Part shown: positions 1 to 8,241 of the stretch, piece after piece
Numbering within the stretch: position 1 is the first letter of the stretch
Layout: the number at the start of each line of letters is the position of its first letter
Assembly (NCBI RefSeq): GCF_003606265.1
Contig: NZ_CP023671.1
Span: 2,480,001-2,544,000 of the forward strand
Length of the DNA: 64,000 nt
Direction: 5' to 3'
Source of the DNA: Clostridium septicum
Lineage (GTDB): Bacteria > Bacillota > Clostridia > Clostridiales > Clostridiaceae
Notes under the pieces: model-generated
Database searches by the model: none
What the model saw: the letters and a program-made list of their open reading frames with translations, nothing else
Told to the model about the DNA's origin: nothing
Made by a program: the position numbers and the translations under genes

Positions 1-309
1 ATAGGAGATTTATTAGAAGTTGGAGTTAAGATATATAGATATCAAAGAGGATTTATACATTCAAAAACTATTGTAGCTGATGGAAAAGTTTCTAGTATTG
101 GAACAGCTAATTTAGATATAAGAAGTTTTAAATTAAATTTTGAAATAAATACAGTCATATATGATGAAGAATTCTCTAAAAAGCAAGAGCAAATATTTTT
201 TAAGGATGAGCAGGATTGTAAGCTTGTAACAAGAGAAGAGTATGAAAGTAGAAGCAGAGGATTAAAAATAAAAGAAGCAATAATAAGATTAATAGCTCCT
301 ATTTTATAA
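1..309 (+). CDS. cls: Cardiolipin synthase, C-terminal part (gene starts before the window)
   Basis: About 102 codons of an open frame that begins upstream of the window and ends at TAA 307-309. The visible part holds the second phospholipase-D HKD motif (HSKTIVADGKVSSIGTANLD). In this superfamily the motif supplies the catalytic His and Lys for transfer of a phosphatidyl group between two phosphatidylglycerols at the membrane. The following RSFKLNFEIN stretch and the hydrophobic end (LIAPIL) match the usual C-terminus of bacterial Cls. A hairpin terminator follows directly, so it is the last gene of its unit. The family is firm; which cls paralogue it is cannot be judged from the fragment. 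Confidence 0.9.
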   Translation: MGDLLEVGVKIYRYQRGFIHSKTIVADGKVSSIGTANLDIRSFKLNFEINTVIYDEEFSKKQEQIFFKDEQDCKLVTREEYESRSRGLKIKEAIIRLIAPIL

Positions 310-313
310 TTTA

Positions 314-355
314 AAAGCCTTAATTTTATATTTCTATATAAAATTAAGGCTTCAA
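314..355 (+). terminator. Intrinsic terminator of cls
   Basis: A 14-bp stem (316-329 with 339-352) closes over a short loop just after the cls stop codon. The T tail is interrupted, so strength is moderate. It separates cls from the aro locus promoter. Confidence 0.75.
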
Positions 356-405
356 TTTAAAACAATCAAATAATTCTAAAAATTAATTCTATTAAAGGTT
401 TGATG

Positions 406-433
406 TTGACAACTATTAAAACTTTGGTATAAT
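406..433 (+). promoter_or_regulatory. Sigma-A-type promoter of the aro leader and operon
   Basis: Consensus TTGACA at 406-411 and consensus TATAAT at 428-433 with a 16-bp spacer. It lies 41 bp before the leader-peptide start and is the only strong promoter seen ahead of aroF. A promoter this close to consensus fits control by attenuation downstream rather than by an activator. Confidence 0.85.
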
Positions 434-474
434 TAGGGAAAGAATCGGGGAATCATTACTAAATGGAGGATTTT

Positions 475-609
475 ATGAAAGTAATAAGAAAAGAATTAGC
501 AAAACTTTATAGATTTTTTTACTCTATATTCTGGGGCTTTTATTTTAGCGCTAGCTATTTGTTTTGCAAAAATAAATATAAATCTTTTCTAATGAGTATT
601 GATATATAA
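475..609 (+). CDS. Aromatic-rich leader peptide (44 aa) of the aro operon
   Basis: Small ORF with a good ribosome binding site (GGAGG 465-469, 5 nt before ATG 475). Thirteen of 44 residues are Phe, Tyr or Trp, and nine of the thirteen residues 12-24 are aromatic (KLYRFFYSIFWGFYF). It lies between a consensus promoter and an intrinsic terminator (652-680), 112 bp before the DAHP synthase gene. Position and composition match a leader peptide whose translation rate reports supply of charged Phe-, Tyr- and Trp-tRNA, as in the his, phe and trp leaders of enterobacteria. No T-box motifs were found here. It has no resemblance to an enzyme and is too short for one. The alternative is a small hydrophobic membrane peptide. 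The leader role is inferred. Confidence 0.8.
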   Translation: MKVIRKELAKLYRFFYSIFWGFYFSASYLFCKNKYKSFLMSIDI

Positions 610-651
610 AATCTAGAATTTATAAGGACTAGTAAGAATTAGTATATTTAT

Positions 652-680
652 AGAGAGCTCATTATGGGCTCTCTTTTTTT
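652..680 (+). terminator. Attenuator terminator before aroF
   Basis: Nine-base-pair stem (652-660 with 666-674, one G-U pair), loop ATTAT, then a seven-T run 674-680. It lies 43 nt after the leader peptide stop and 42 nt before aroF, so it should stop most transcripts unless an alternative fold forms. CTCTATA at 522-528, inside the leader ORF, can pair with TATAGAG at 649-655, which overlaps the 5' arm. This is a possible antiterminator pairing. Confidence 0.8.
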
Positions 681-721
681 GTAATAAATATATATTATAT
701 TAATAAAAGGGGCTAAAATTT

Positions 722-1735
722 ATGATAATTATTTTAAAACCAAAAACCAAAGAAGAAGAGATAAATAGGTTAACAGAAGAGTTAGAAAACAAAGGGGTTA
801 AAGTTAATCAAGTCATTGGGACAGAACTTATTATTTTAGGATTAGTTGGAGATACAAGTAAAATAGATCCATTGCAAATTGAAGCTAATTATAATGTTGA
901 AAAGGTAATGCATGTTCAAGAACCTTTTAAAAAGTCCAATAGAGTATTTCATCCGGAAAATACTGTAGTAGATATTAATGGAGAAAAGATAGGTGGAAAG
1001 AAAATTGCTATGATAGCAGGACCTTGTTCTGTTGAAAGTGAAGAACAAATAACCTTTATAGCAGATAAAGTTAAAAAATTAGGGGCAAATTTTTTAAGAG
1101 GTGGTGCATTTAAACCAAGAACTTCACCATATAGTTTTCAAGGATTAAAATATGATGGATTAGAGTTATTAAAAATTGCTAGATCTAAAACAGGTTTACC
1201 AATTGTTACAGAAATTATGTCTCCTTATGATATAGAGGTATTTGAGGAAAATGTTGATGTTATTCAAGTTGGTGCAAGAAATATGCAAAATTTTGATTTG
1301 TTAAATGAACTTGGAAAAATAAATAAACCTATTTTATTAAAAAGAGGATTATCTGCTACAATAGAAGAGTTGTTAATGAGTGCAGAGTATATAATGGCTG
1401 GAGGAAATGAAAGTGTGATTTTATGTGAAAGAGGAATAAGAACTTTTGAAACTTATACACGAAATACATTGGATTTAAGTGCCATACCAGCAATTAAAAA
1501 AATGAGTCATTTGCCAGTAGTTGTTGATCCAAGTCATGCAACTGGAAAAAGATTTATGATAGATCCATTAGCAAAAGCAGCAGTAGCTGTAGGAGCAGAT
1601 GGGTTAATTATAGAAGTGCATAATAATCCTAAAAAAGCATTATGTGATGGGCCACAGTCCATAAAGCCAAATCAATATGGTAGTTTAATAAATGATTTAA
1701 AAGTTATAGCAAAGGCTGTAGGACGTGAAATTTAA
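722..1735 (+). CDS. aroF: 3-deoxy-7-phosphoheptulonate (DAHP) synthase, copy 1
   Basis: Condenses phosphoenolpyruvate and erythrose-4-phosphate to DAHP, the entry step of the shikimate pathway, in the cytoplasm. At 337 aa it fits the type I-beta subgroup with an N-terminal ferredoxin-like regulatory domain (about residues 1-75) before the TIM barrel. Barrel motifs visible: [56 protein letters not shown] and IEVHNNP. The N-terminal domain is the usual site of feedback by aromatic amino acids or prephenate; which ligand applies here is unknown. It is the first enzyme gene after the attenuator. A close paralogue lies at 8242-9255. Confidence 0.95.
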   Translation: MIIILKPKTKEEEINRLTEELENKGVKVNQVIGTELIILGLVGDTSKIDPLQIEANYNVEKVMHVQEPFKKSNRVFHPENTVVDINGEKIGGKKIAMIAGPCSVESEEQITFIADKVKKLGANFLRGGAFKPRTSPYSFQGLKYDGLELLKIARSKTGLPIVTEIMSPYDIEVFEENVDVIQVGARNMQNFDLLNELGKINKPILLKRGLSATIEELLMSAEYIMAGGNESVILCERGIRTFETYTRNTLDLSAIPAIKKMSHLPVVVDPSHATGKRFMIDPLAKAAVAVGADGLIIEVHNNPKKALCDGPQSIKPNQYGSLINDLKVIAKAVGREI

Positions 1736-1750
1736 AAATGAGGTGTTAGT

Positions 1751-2809
1751 TTGAATTTAACTGTTGATTTAAAAGATAGAAGCTATGAAATAGTTATAGA
1801 AAAAGGGTTGATAGATTATATAGGATTAGAAATAAAGAGAGTATTTAAGGGAAAAAAAGTTGTAATATTAACAGATAAAAATGTTGATAAATTTTATGGA
1901 GAAAAAGTTAAATCATCTTTAATAAAAGAAAGCTATGAAGTTAAAAAAGTTGTATTAGAAGCTGGGGAAGGAACTAAATCCTTCCTTACACTTCCAAAGG
2001 TTTATAATGAACTTTTAGATTTTAAGGTTACTAGAAGTGATTTGTTATTAACTCTAGGTGGAGGTGTTATAGGTGATCTAGGAGGATTTATTGCTTCTAC
2101 ATATCTGAGAGGAATAGATTTTATACAATGTCCAACATCTTTATTAGCTCAAGTTGATAGCAGTGTAGGAGGAAAGGTTGGAGTTGATTTAGATAGAGGG
2201 AAAAATTTGGTAGGTAGTTTTTATCATCCTAAAAAGGTTATTATAGACCCTAATGTTTTAAACACTTTAGAAGAGCGATTTTTTAAAGATGGTATGGGAG
2301 AAGTAATAAAATATGGGTGTATAAAAGATAAAGGATTTTTCGAAAAATTAGGTTCATATAAAGATAAAAAAGAAGTTATTAACAATATTGAATATATAAT
2401 TCACAATTGTTGCACAATTAAGAAAGAAGTTGTGGAGAAAGATGAAAGAGATAAAGGCGAAAGGATGCTATTAAACTTTGGTCACACTCTTGGTCATGCA
2501 ATTGAGCAATATTATAAGTATCAAAAATATACTCATGGAGAAGGTGTTGCAATTGGAATGTATGAAATTATTAAGTTAAGTGAAGAAAAAGGAATTTCTA
2601 AAAGGGGAATGAGTGAAGAAATAAAAAATATTTTAATAAAATATGATCTTCCTTATGAATTAGATATAAATATAAATGATATATTAGAAGCAATTTCATT
2701 AGATAAAAAAAATCTAGGAAAAACTTTAAACTTAATTTTATTAAAAGACATAGGTGAGGCATTTATTTATAAGACAGATACTAAGTTTTTTTCTAATATT
2801 AGTAAGTAA
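1751..2809 (+). CDS. aroB: 3-dehydroquinate synthase
   Basis: Converts DAHP to 3-dehydroquinate with NAD and a divalent metal. Length of 352 aa is normal. Visible motifs are the NAD-binding [16 protein letters not shown], the substrate/phosphate region [19 protein letters not shown], and metal ligands in [12 protein letters not shown] and [10 protein letters not shown]. The start is TTG at 1751, preceded by GAGGTG at 1740-1745. The gene is 15 bp after aroF, so it is co-transcribed and probably translationally close-coupled. Confidence 0.95.
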   Translation: MNLTVDLKDRSYEIVIEKGLIDYIGLEIKRVFKGKKVVILTDKNVDKFYGEKVKSSLIKESYEVKKVVLEAGEGTKSFLTLPKVYNELLDFKVTRSDLLLTLGGGVIGDLGGFIASTYLRGIDFIQCPTSLLAQVDSSVGGKVGVDLDRGKNLVGSFYHPKKVIIDPNVLNTLEERFFKDGMGEVIKYGCIKDKGFFEKLGSYKDKKEVINNIEYIIHNCCTIKKEVVEKDERDKGERMLLNFGHTLGHAIEQYYKYQKYTHGEGVAIGMYEIIKLSEEKGISKRGMSEEIKNILIKYDLPYELDININDILEAISLDKKNLGKTLNLILLKDIGEAFIYKTDTKFFSNISK

Positions 2810-2827
2810 AAAGATAGGGGTGTTATT

Positions 2828-4123
2828 TTGGGAAACTTAAGAATAGGAAATTCTAAATTAAAAGGTGAAGTAAAAATTCCACCATCTAAAAGTATGGCAC
2901 ATAGGGCTATAATTTGTGCATCATTAGGAAGTGGAGTTAGTAGGATTAATAATATAGATTACTCTGATGATATGATAGCAACTATTGAAGGAATGAAGGT
3001 TCTAGGGGCTAAAATAAATAAATATGATGATTATTTAGAGGTTATAGGAATTTATTCAAAGGGAAGTAATATGAATTCTTTTAGGACTATAGACTGTAAT
3101 GAATCTGGATCTACTTTAAGGTTTCTAGTTCCAATTTCTTTATTGTTTCATGGAATGAGTAAGTTTATTGGAAAAGGAAACTTAGGAAAGAGGCCATTAA
3201 CAACTTATTTTGAAATATTTAAAGAGCAGGGAATTAAGTATTTTGGAAGAGATGGGGAGTTAGACCTTTTAATAGAAGGAAAGCTAAAACCAGGTGAATT
3301 TAAAATTTTAGGAAATGTAAGTTCTCAATTTATAACAGGATTATTATTAACTTTACCATTATTAAATGGAGATTCTAAAATAATAATAACAACTGAAATG
3401 CAGTCAAAGGGATATGTAGACTTAACAATTTCATGTATGAAGGATTTTGGAGTAGAAATTATAAATAAGGATTATAAAGAGTTTATAATAAAGGGAAATC
3501 AAAATTATAACTCAAGGGATTATAGAGTTGAAGGTGATTATTCACAAGCTGCATTTTACCTTTCAGCAAATGCATTAGGTAGTAAAGTATTAGTTAATGA
3601 TATAGATTTAAAATCTCTTCAAGGGGATAAGGAAATAGTTGATATTTTAGAAAGAATGGGTGTAACCTTTAAAAGTGAAAATAATACTTTAACTGGAATA
3701 GTTAAAGATAAATTAAAATCAACAATTATAGATGGATCTCAATGTCCAGATATTATTCCTATTTTAGCAGCAGTAGCATCTTTAAGTAGTGGTACTACAG
3801 AAATAATTAATGCTGAAAGACTTAGAATTAAAGAATGTGATAGATTAAAGGCTGTAACATCAGAACTTTCTAAACTAGGGGCGAATATAAAAGAAAGGGA
3901 AGATGGATTAATTATAGAAGGAAAAGAAGAACTTCAAGGTGGAGCAGAAGTTTGGAGTTTTAGAGATCATAGAATTGCAATGACTTTAGCTATAGCAGCT
4001 ACTAGATGTAAGGAGGCTATAATAATTAAGGATTTTGAGTGTGTGGCAAAATCATATCCTAAATTTTTTGATGACTTTAAAATGTTAGGAGGGGATGTAC
4101 ATGAGTGGAATATGGGGAAATAA
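2828..4123 (+). CDS. aroA: 3-phosphoshikimate 1-carboxyvinyltransferase (EPSP synthase)
   Basis: Transfers the enolpyruvyl group of PEP to shikimate-3-phosphate. The 431-aa protein has both inverse alpha-beta domains. Motifs: PPSKSMAHRAIICAS at the N-terminus, NESGSTLRFLVP in the PEP loop, GKRPL, QSKGYVDLT, DYSQAAFYL, KECDRLKAVTSELSKLGA and FRDHRIAMTLAIAA near the C-terminus. The PEP-loop residues differ from the E. coli class I sequence GNAGTAMRP, as is common in clostridia. Start is TTG at 2828. The 3' end overlaps the chorismate synthase gene by 23 bp from its preferred start. Confidence 0.95.
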   Translation: MGNLRIGNSKLKGEVKIPPSKSMAHRAIICASLGSGVSRINNIDYSDDMIATIEGMKVLGAKINKYDDYLEVIGIYSKGSNMNSFRTIDCNESGSTLRFLVPISLLFHGMSKFIGKGNLGKRPLTTYFEIFKEQGIKYFGRDGELDLLIEGKLKPGEFKILGNVSSQFITGLLLTLPLLNGDSKIIITTEMQSKGYVDLTISCMKDFGVEIINKDYKEFIIKGNQNYNSRDYRVEGDYSQAAFYLSANALGSKVLVNDIDLKSLQGDKEIVDILERMGVTFKSENNTLTGIVKDKLKSTIIDGSQCPDIIPILAAVASLSSGTTEIINAERLRIKECDRLKAVTSELSKLGANIKEREDGLIIEGKEELQGGAEVWSFRDHRIAMTLAIAATRCKEAIIIKDFECVAKSYPKFFDDFKMLGGDVHEWNMGK

Positions 4124-5183
4124 TTTAAAAGTATCTATATTTGGAGAATCCCATGGCATTGGTATAGGAATAACTATAGATGGACTTCCTTCAGGATTTG
4201 AAATAGATATGGAAAAAGTTATGATGGAGATGTCTAGAAGAGCTCCAGGGAAAAGTTCTATATCAACAGCTAGAAAGGAAGGAGACATACCAGAAATATT
4301 AAGTGGATATTTTGAAGGTAAAACTACAGGAACACCTCTTTGTGCCATGATAAGAAATGGGGATACTAGATCTAAAGATTATGGCAAGTTAAAAGACTTA
4401 ATGAGACCTGGTCATGCAGATTATACTGGGAATATTAAATATAAAGGTTTTAATGATTATAGAGGTGGAGGTCATTTTTCAGGGAGAATAACTGCACCGT
4501 TAGTATTTGCAGGGGCTATTTGCAAGCAGATATTAGAAGAAAAGGGTATTTTTATAGGAGCACATATAAATTCTATATCTAATATTAAAGATAAAAGTTT
4601 TTTTGATATTTCAGATATAAATAAAGAAAATTTATTAGAGCTTAGACAATGTGAATTGCCTCTTATAAATAATAAAATAGAAGAGAATATTAGAAGGGTT
4701 ATCTTAGAAACGAAATCTAAAGGCGATTCTTTAGGAGGAACTATAGAATGTGTGATATTAGGTGTAGAAGCGGGGATTGGAGATCCATTTTTTGATTCTG
4801 TAGAATCAACTCTTGCTCATTTGATGTTTTCAGTTCCAGCTGTAAAGGGAATAGAGTTTGGAAAAGGTTTTGAAATGACTACTATGAATGGGTCAGAATG
4901 TAATGATGAGTATTGTTATGAAGAAGGTAAGATTAAGACTAAAACTAATAATAATGGTGGAATATTAGGAGGTATAACAAATGGAATGCCAATAATATTT
5001 AAAGTTGCAATAAAGCCAACTCCATCTATTATAAAAGAACAACAAACAATAGATATTAAAAATAAAGAAAATACTACTTTAAAAATAGAAGGAAGGCATG
5101 ATCCTTGTATAGTACAAAGAGCTCTTCCAGTTATAGAAGCAGTAACAGCTATAGGTTTAGTTGATTTAATAAAGGGGAGATAA
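4101..5183 (+). CDS. aroC: Chorismate synthase
   Basis: Eliminates phosphate from EPSP to give chorismate using reduced FMN. The family signatures MSGIWGNNLKVSIFGESHG at the N-terminus and GRHDPCIVQRALPVIEAV near the C-terminus are intact. I place the start at ATG 4101 rather than ATG 4095, because AGGAGG 4087-4092 is 8 nt from 4101 but only 2 nt from 4095, and family members begin MSG-WG. At 360 aa it is full length. The start lies inside the end of aroA, so translation is likely coupled. Confidence 0.95.
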   Translation: MSGIWGNNLKVSIFGESHGIGIGITIDGLPSGFEIDMEKVMMEMSRRAPGKSSISTARKEGDIPEILSGYFEGKTTGTPLCAMIRNGDTRSKDYGKLKDLMRPGHADYTGNIKYKGFNDYRGGGHFSGRITAPLVFAGAICKQILEEKGIFIGAHINSISNIKDKSFFDISDINKENLLELRQCELPLINNKIEENIRRVILETKSKGDSLGGTIECVILGVEAGIGDPFFDSVESTLAHLMFSVPAVKGIEFGKGFEMTTMNGSECNDEYCYEEGKIKTKTNNNGGILGGITNGMPIIFKVAIKPTPSIIKEQQTIDIKNKENTTLKIEGRHDPCIVQRALPVIEAVTAIGLVDLIKGR

Positions 5184-5185
5184 TA

Positions 5186-6313
5186 ATGAATGAATTAGAG
5201 GCTTGCCGAAAAGAAATTGATGAAATAGATAAAGAGTTAGTAGAGTTATTTGAAAGAAGAATGAATGTTGCAGTTAGAGTTGCGGAATATAAAAAGAAAA
5301 ATAATCTTCCTATATTTAATGAAGCTAGGGAAAAACAAGTTATAGAAAAAAATATAGAAAACCTAAAAAATAAAGAATATGCTAATTTAACAAGGATATT
5401 CTTTAATAACTTGATGGAATTAAGTAGAAGTCTTCAAGATAAGCTTATTTTAAAAAAAAGTGAAGTAATTAAAAGTAAATTTAATGTAGAAAACTATAAG
5501 CTTGGATTTCAAGGGGTAAGAGGTTCATTTAGTGAAGAGGCTTTAATAAAGTATTTTGGAGCATGTAATAATTCTAGAGGTTATGAAGAGTTTAAAGAAG
5601 TATTTGAAGCGTTAAAAAATCAAGAGATAGATTATGGAATACTTCCCATAGAAAATTCTTGTACTGGAGCTATAACAAGAGTTTACGATTTATTAGCAGA
5701 GTATGGGTTTTATATAGTAGGAGAAGAATGCATAAAGATAGATCAACATTTAATGGGAATTAAGGGTTCAAATATAGAGAATATAGAGGAAGTCTATTCA
5801 CATCCACAAGGTTTTGAACAAAGCAGGGAGTTTTTAAGTCATAATCATGATTTAAAGCTTATTCCATATCATAACACAGCTATAAGTGCTAAATTAATAT
5901 CAGATTTAAAAGATAAATCAAAAGCAGCAATAGCTAGTAAAAGAGCTGCTGAAATTTATAATTTAGAAATATTAAAAGAAAAAATAAATGACAAAAAAAA
6001 TAATCATACAAAGTTTATTATAGTAGGAAGAAGTTTAGAAGTTAGTGAAGAGTGTAATAAGGTAACAGTAGTATTTTCATTAGAAGACAAAGTAGGAACC
6101 TTATATGAACTTTTAAGATATTTTGCAGAGAATAATATAAATATGATTAAAATAGAATCAAGACCTAATAAGCATGAATCATGGAAGTATTTATTGTATG
6201 TAGATTTTCAGGGGAATATAAAAGATAAAGAAGTTAAAAAATCATTAGATTTAATAGAGAAAAATAGTGGTTATTTTAAACTTTTAGGAAGTTATAAAAA
6301 ATCAAAGTGTTAA
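5186..6313 (+). CDS. pheA: Bifunctional chorismate mutase / prephenate dehydratase (P-protein)
   Basis: Makes phenylpyruvate from chorismate through prephenate, for phenylalanine. Residues 1-85 form an all-helical AroQ-type mutase domain (ACRKEIDEIDKELVELFERR). Residues about 107-285 are the dehydratase domain (LGFQGVRGSFSEEA, PIENSCTGAI). Residues about 290-370 are an ACT domain with GTLYELL and ESRP, the usual Phe-sensing elements. The dehydratase motif normally written TRF reads TKF here (NNHTKFIIVG). The gene begins 2 bp after the aroC stop. Length of 375 aa is normal for a P-protein. Confidence 0.94.
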   Translation: MNELEACRKEIDEIDKELVELFERRMNVAVRVAEYKKKNNLPIFNEAREKQVIEKNIENLKNKEYANLTRIFFNNLMELSRSLQDKLILKKSEVIKSKFNVENYKLGFQGVRGSFSEEALIKYFGACNNSRGYEEFKEVFEALKNQEIDYGILPIENSCTGAITRVYDLLAEYGFYIVGEECIKIDQHLMGIKGSNIENIEEVYSHPQGFEQSREFLSHNHDLKLIPYHNTAISAKLISDLKDKSKAAIASKRAAEIYNLEILKEKINDKKNNHTKFIIVGRSLEVSEECNKVTVVFSLEDKVGTLYELLRYFAENNINMIKIESRPNKHESWKYLLYVDFQGNIKDKEVKKSLDLIEKNSGYFKLLGSYKKSKC

Positions 6314-6364
6314 ATTCATATTTTATAGGAAAACTAAAGGTAGTAACTTTAGGAGGAGATTTAT

Positions 6365-6478
6365 ATGAATTATTTATACTCTATAATAACAAGTTTAATG
6401 ATAATTACTATGCCAATAAATCTAAATGATACAAAAAGTCCTAAGGAGATGTTAACATGGAGTTTTACGGGTTATTAG
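6365..6478 (+). CDS. Possible 37-aa peptide overlapping aroE
   Basis: Small ORF with a near-perfect AGGAGG (6351-6356, 8 nt before ATG 6365) in the 143-bp gap between pheA and aroE. Residues 3-18 are hydrophobic (YLYSIITSLMIITMPI), then the peptide becomes polar. The stop codon (6476-6478) lies 22 nt inside aroE in another frame, so its translation could control access of ribosomes to aroE. A small inverted repeat (6334-6339 with 6347-6352) overlaps the first bases of the Shine-Dalgarno sequence. No family is recognised. It could be a coupling ORF, a small membrane peptide, or chance. Confidence 0.45.
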   Translation: MNYLYSIITSLMIITMPINLNDTKSPKEMLTWSFTGY

Positions 6479-7260
6479 GAGAGAAGCTTTCTCATAGTTT
6501 ATCTCCTAAAATACACAAATTAATATTAGATGAACTAAATTTAGAAGGAGCATATAAGCTTTTTGAAGTAGAGAGAGAAGATTTAAAGGATTTTTCTAAA
6601 GGGTTAAAGATCTTAAAAATAAAAGGGGTAAATGTTACAATACCATATAAACAAGATATTATGGAGTATTTAGATAGCATATCAAAAGAAGCTTTAAGAA
6701 TAGGTGCCATTAATACTATAGAATTAAAAGAAAGTAAACTTTATGGTTATAATACTGATTATTATGGATTTGGATATATGTTAGATGCACATAATATTGA
6801 GATAAATGAAAAAGTAGCAGTTATTTTAGGAAATGGAGGAGCTACCAAGGCTGTTCTTCATTATTTATTAGATAATAAAATAAGTAAGGTTTATATAGTA
6901 AGTAGAAATCCGAAGATTAACAATGAGTTTAAAGAAGAGAGAGTTAAGTTAATAGGATATGAAGAGCTAGATGAGATAAATGGAGATATATTGATAAATT
7001 CTACTCCAGTTGGTATGTATCCTAAGGTAGAGGCTTCCCCTATAGATAGTGAGATAGTTGATAAATTTAGTATTTTAGTAGATTTAATATATAATCCTAT
7101 GGAAACAAAATTTTTAAAATATGGTAGAAAATTAAATAAGAAAACAGTAGGTGGACTATATATGCTTGTTGGTCAAGCTGTTAAAGCTGAGGAAATATGG
7201 CATGGTATAAAAATAGAAAAAGAAGTAATAAATAAAATTTATAATAAGCTAAAATGTTAA
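6457..7260 (+). CDS. aroE: Shikimate dehydrogenase (NADP+)
   Basis: Reduces 3-dehydroshikimate to shikimate. The 267-aa sequence has the substrate motif LSHSLSPKIHK, catalytic Lys in NVTIPYKQ, catalytic Asp in YNTDYYGF, the nucleotide loop LGNGGATKA and the INSTPVGMYP motif. The start ATG 6457 follows AAGGAG at 6443-6448. It begins the second block of the operon (aroE-aroK-aroQ-aroF2), where spacing between genes is 15-18 bp. Confidence 0.95.
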   Translation: MEFYGLLGEKLSHSLSPKIHKLILDELNLEGAYKLFEVEREDLKDFSKGLKILKIKGVNVTIPYKQDIMEYLDSISKEALRIGAINTIELKESKLYGYNTDYYGFGYMLDAHNIEINEKVAVILGNGGATKAVLHYLLDNKISKVYIVSRNPKINNEFKEERVKLIGYEELDEINGDILINSTPVGMYPKVEASPIDSEIVDKFSILVDLIYNPMETKFLKYGRKLNKKTVGGLYMLVGQAVKAEEIWHGIKIEKEVINKIYNKLKC

Positions 7261-7278
7261 ATTAGAGGATGGTGGCTT

Positions 7279-7779
7279 ATGGGTAAAAAATCTATAGTAC
7301 TAATAGGTATGCCTGGATGTGGTAAAACAACTATAGGAAAAATATTAGCAAATGAAATTAATTATAACTTTTGCGATATGGACAATTACATAGAAGAAAT
7401 ATCAGGAAAAACAGTAAAGGAATTATTTGAAGTTAGTGAAGAACATTTTAGAGATTTAGAAACAAGAGCATGTAAAGAGCTTTGTAATAAAAAAGATTTA
7501 TTAGTATCTTCTGGTGGTGGAGTAATAAAGAGAAAAAAGAATATAGATTTATTTAAAGATAATAGTATAATAATATTTATTGATAGACCTTTAGAAAAGA
7601 TAATTAGTGATATAAATGCAAGTACAAGACCATTACTTAAAGATGGGAAAGATAAACTTTATAAATTATACCAAGAAAGATACAATCTTTATAATGAATA
7701 TAGTGATATAAAAGTAGTTAATAATGGATTTATAGAAGATGTTATTTTAGATATAAAGGATAAATTAAAATATACTTAA
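7279..7779 (+). CDS. aroK: Shikimate kinase
   Basis: Phosphorylates shikimate at the 3-hydroxyl using ATP. The 166-aa protein shows the P-loop GMPGCGKTTIGK, the shikimate-binding DMDNYIEE and FRDLE segments, the SSGGG motif and the lid arginine in STRPLL. This is the standard single-domain length. It lies 18 bp after aroE and 18 bp before aroQ. Confidence 0.95.
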   Translation: MGKKSIVLIGMPGCGKTTIGKILANEINYNFCDMDNYIEEISGKTVKELFEVSEEHFRDLETRACKELCNKKDLLVSSGGGVIKRKKNIDLFKDNSIIIFIDRPLEKIISDINASTRPLLKDGKDKLYKLYQERYNLYNEYSDIKVVNNGFIEDVILDIKDKLKYT

Positions 7780-7797
7780 CCTAAAGAAGGTGATTTT

Positions 7798-8226
7798 ATG
7801 AAAATTATGGTTATAAATGGACCAAATTTAAACATGGTTGGGGTAAGGGAAAAAAGTATATATGGAGTTAGAGATTTTAGTGATATATGCAAATATATTG
7901 AAGAAGAAGGAAATAAAAGAGGTGTAGAAATTACTTTTTTTCAGAGCAATATTGAAGGAGAGATTGTAAATAATATCCATAAAGCTTATTTTGAAAAATA
8001 TGACGGGATAATAATAAATCCAGGAGCATATACACACTATAGTTATGCTATATTAGATGCAATAAAAGCAGTAGATATAAATACTATTGAGGTACATTTA
8101 TCTAATATTCATGCAAGAGAGGAATTTAGGCATAAATCAGTAACAGCAAGTGCTTGTATTGGGCAAATATGTGGATTTAAAGAATATGGATATATAATGG
8201 CAATGGATGCATTAATAAATAAGTAA
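7798..8226 (+). CDS. aroQ: Type II 3-dehydroquinate dehydratase
   Basis: Dehydrates 3-dehydroquinate to 3-dehydroshikimate. The 142-aa protein has type II signatures: NGPNLNMVGVRE with the catalytic Tyr in KSIYG, INPGAYTHYSYAI, and VHLSNIHAREEFRHKS with the catalytic His. It supplies the third pathway step, so the locus has all seven steps to chorismate. No type I enzyme (AroD) is seen in the window. Confidence 0.95.
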   Translation: MKIMVINGPNLNMVGVREKSIYGVRDFSDICKYIEEEGNKRGVEITFFQSNIEGEIVNNIHKAYFEKYDGIIINPGAYTHYSYAILDAIKAVDINTIEVHLSNIHAREEFRHKSVTASACIGQICGFKEYGYIMAMDALINK

Positions 8227-8241
8227 TAAGGAGGGGCACAA

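Noticed and set aside
361..721. T-box riboswitch upstream of aroF
   Set aside because: No T-box sequence (AGGGTGGNACCGCG-like) or specifier stem was found; the leader ORF and terminator explain the region.
4085..4348. Open frame antisense to aroC
   Set aside because: It lies wholly over conserved coding DNA, has no ribosome binding site, and its composition mirrors the sense gene.
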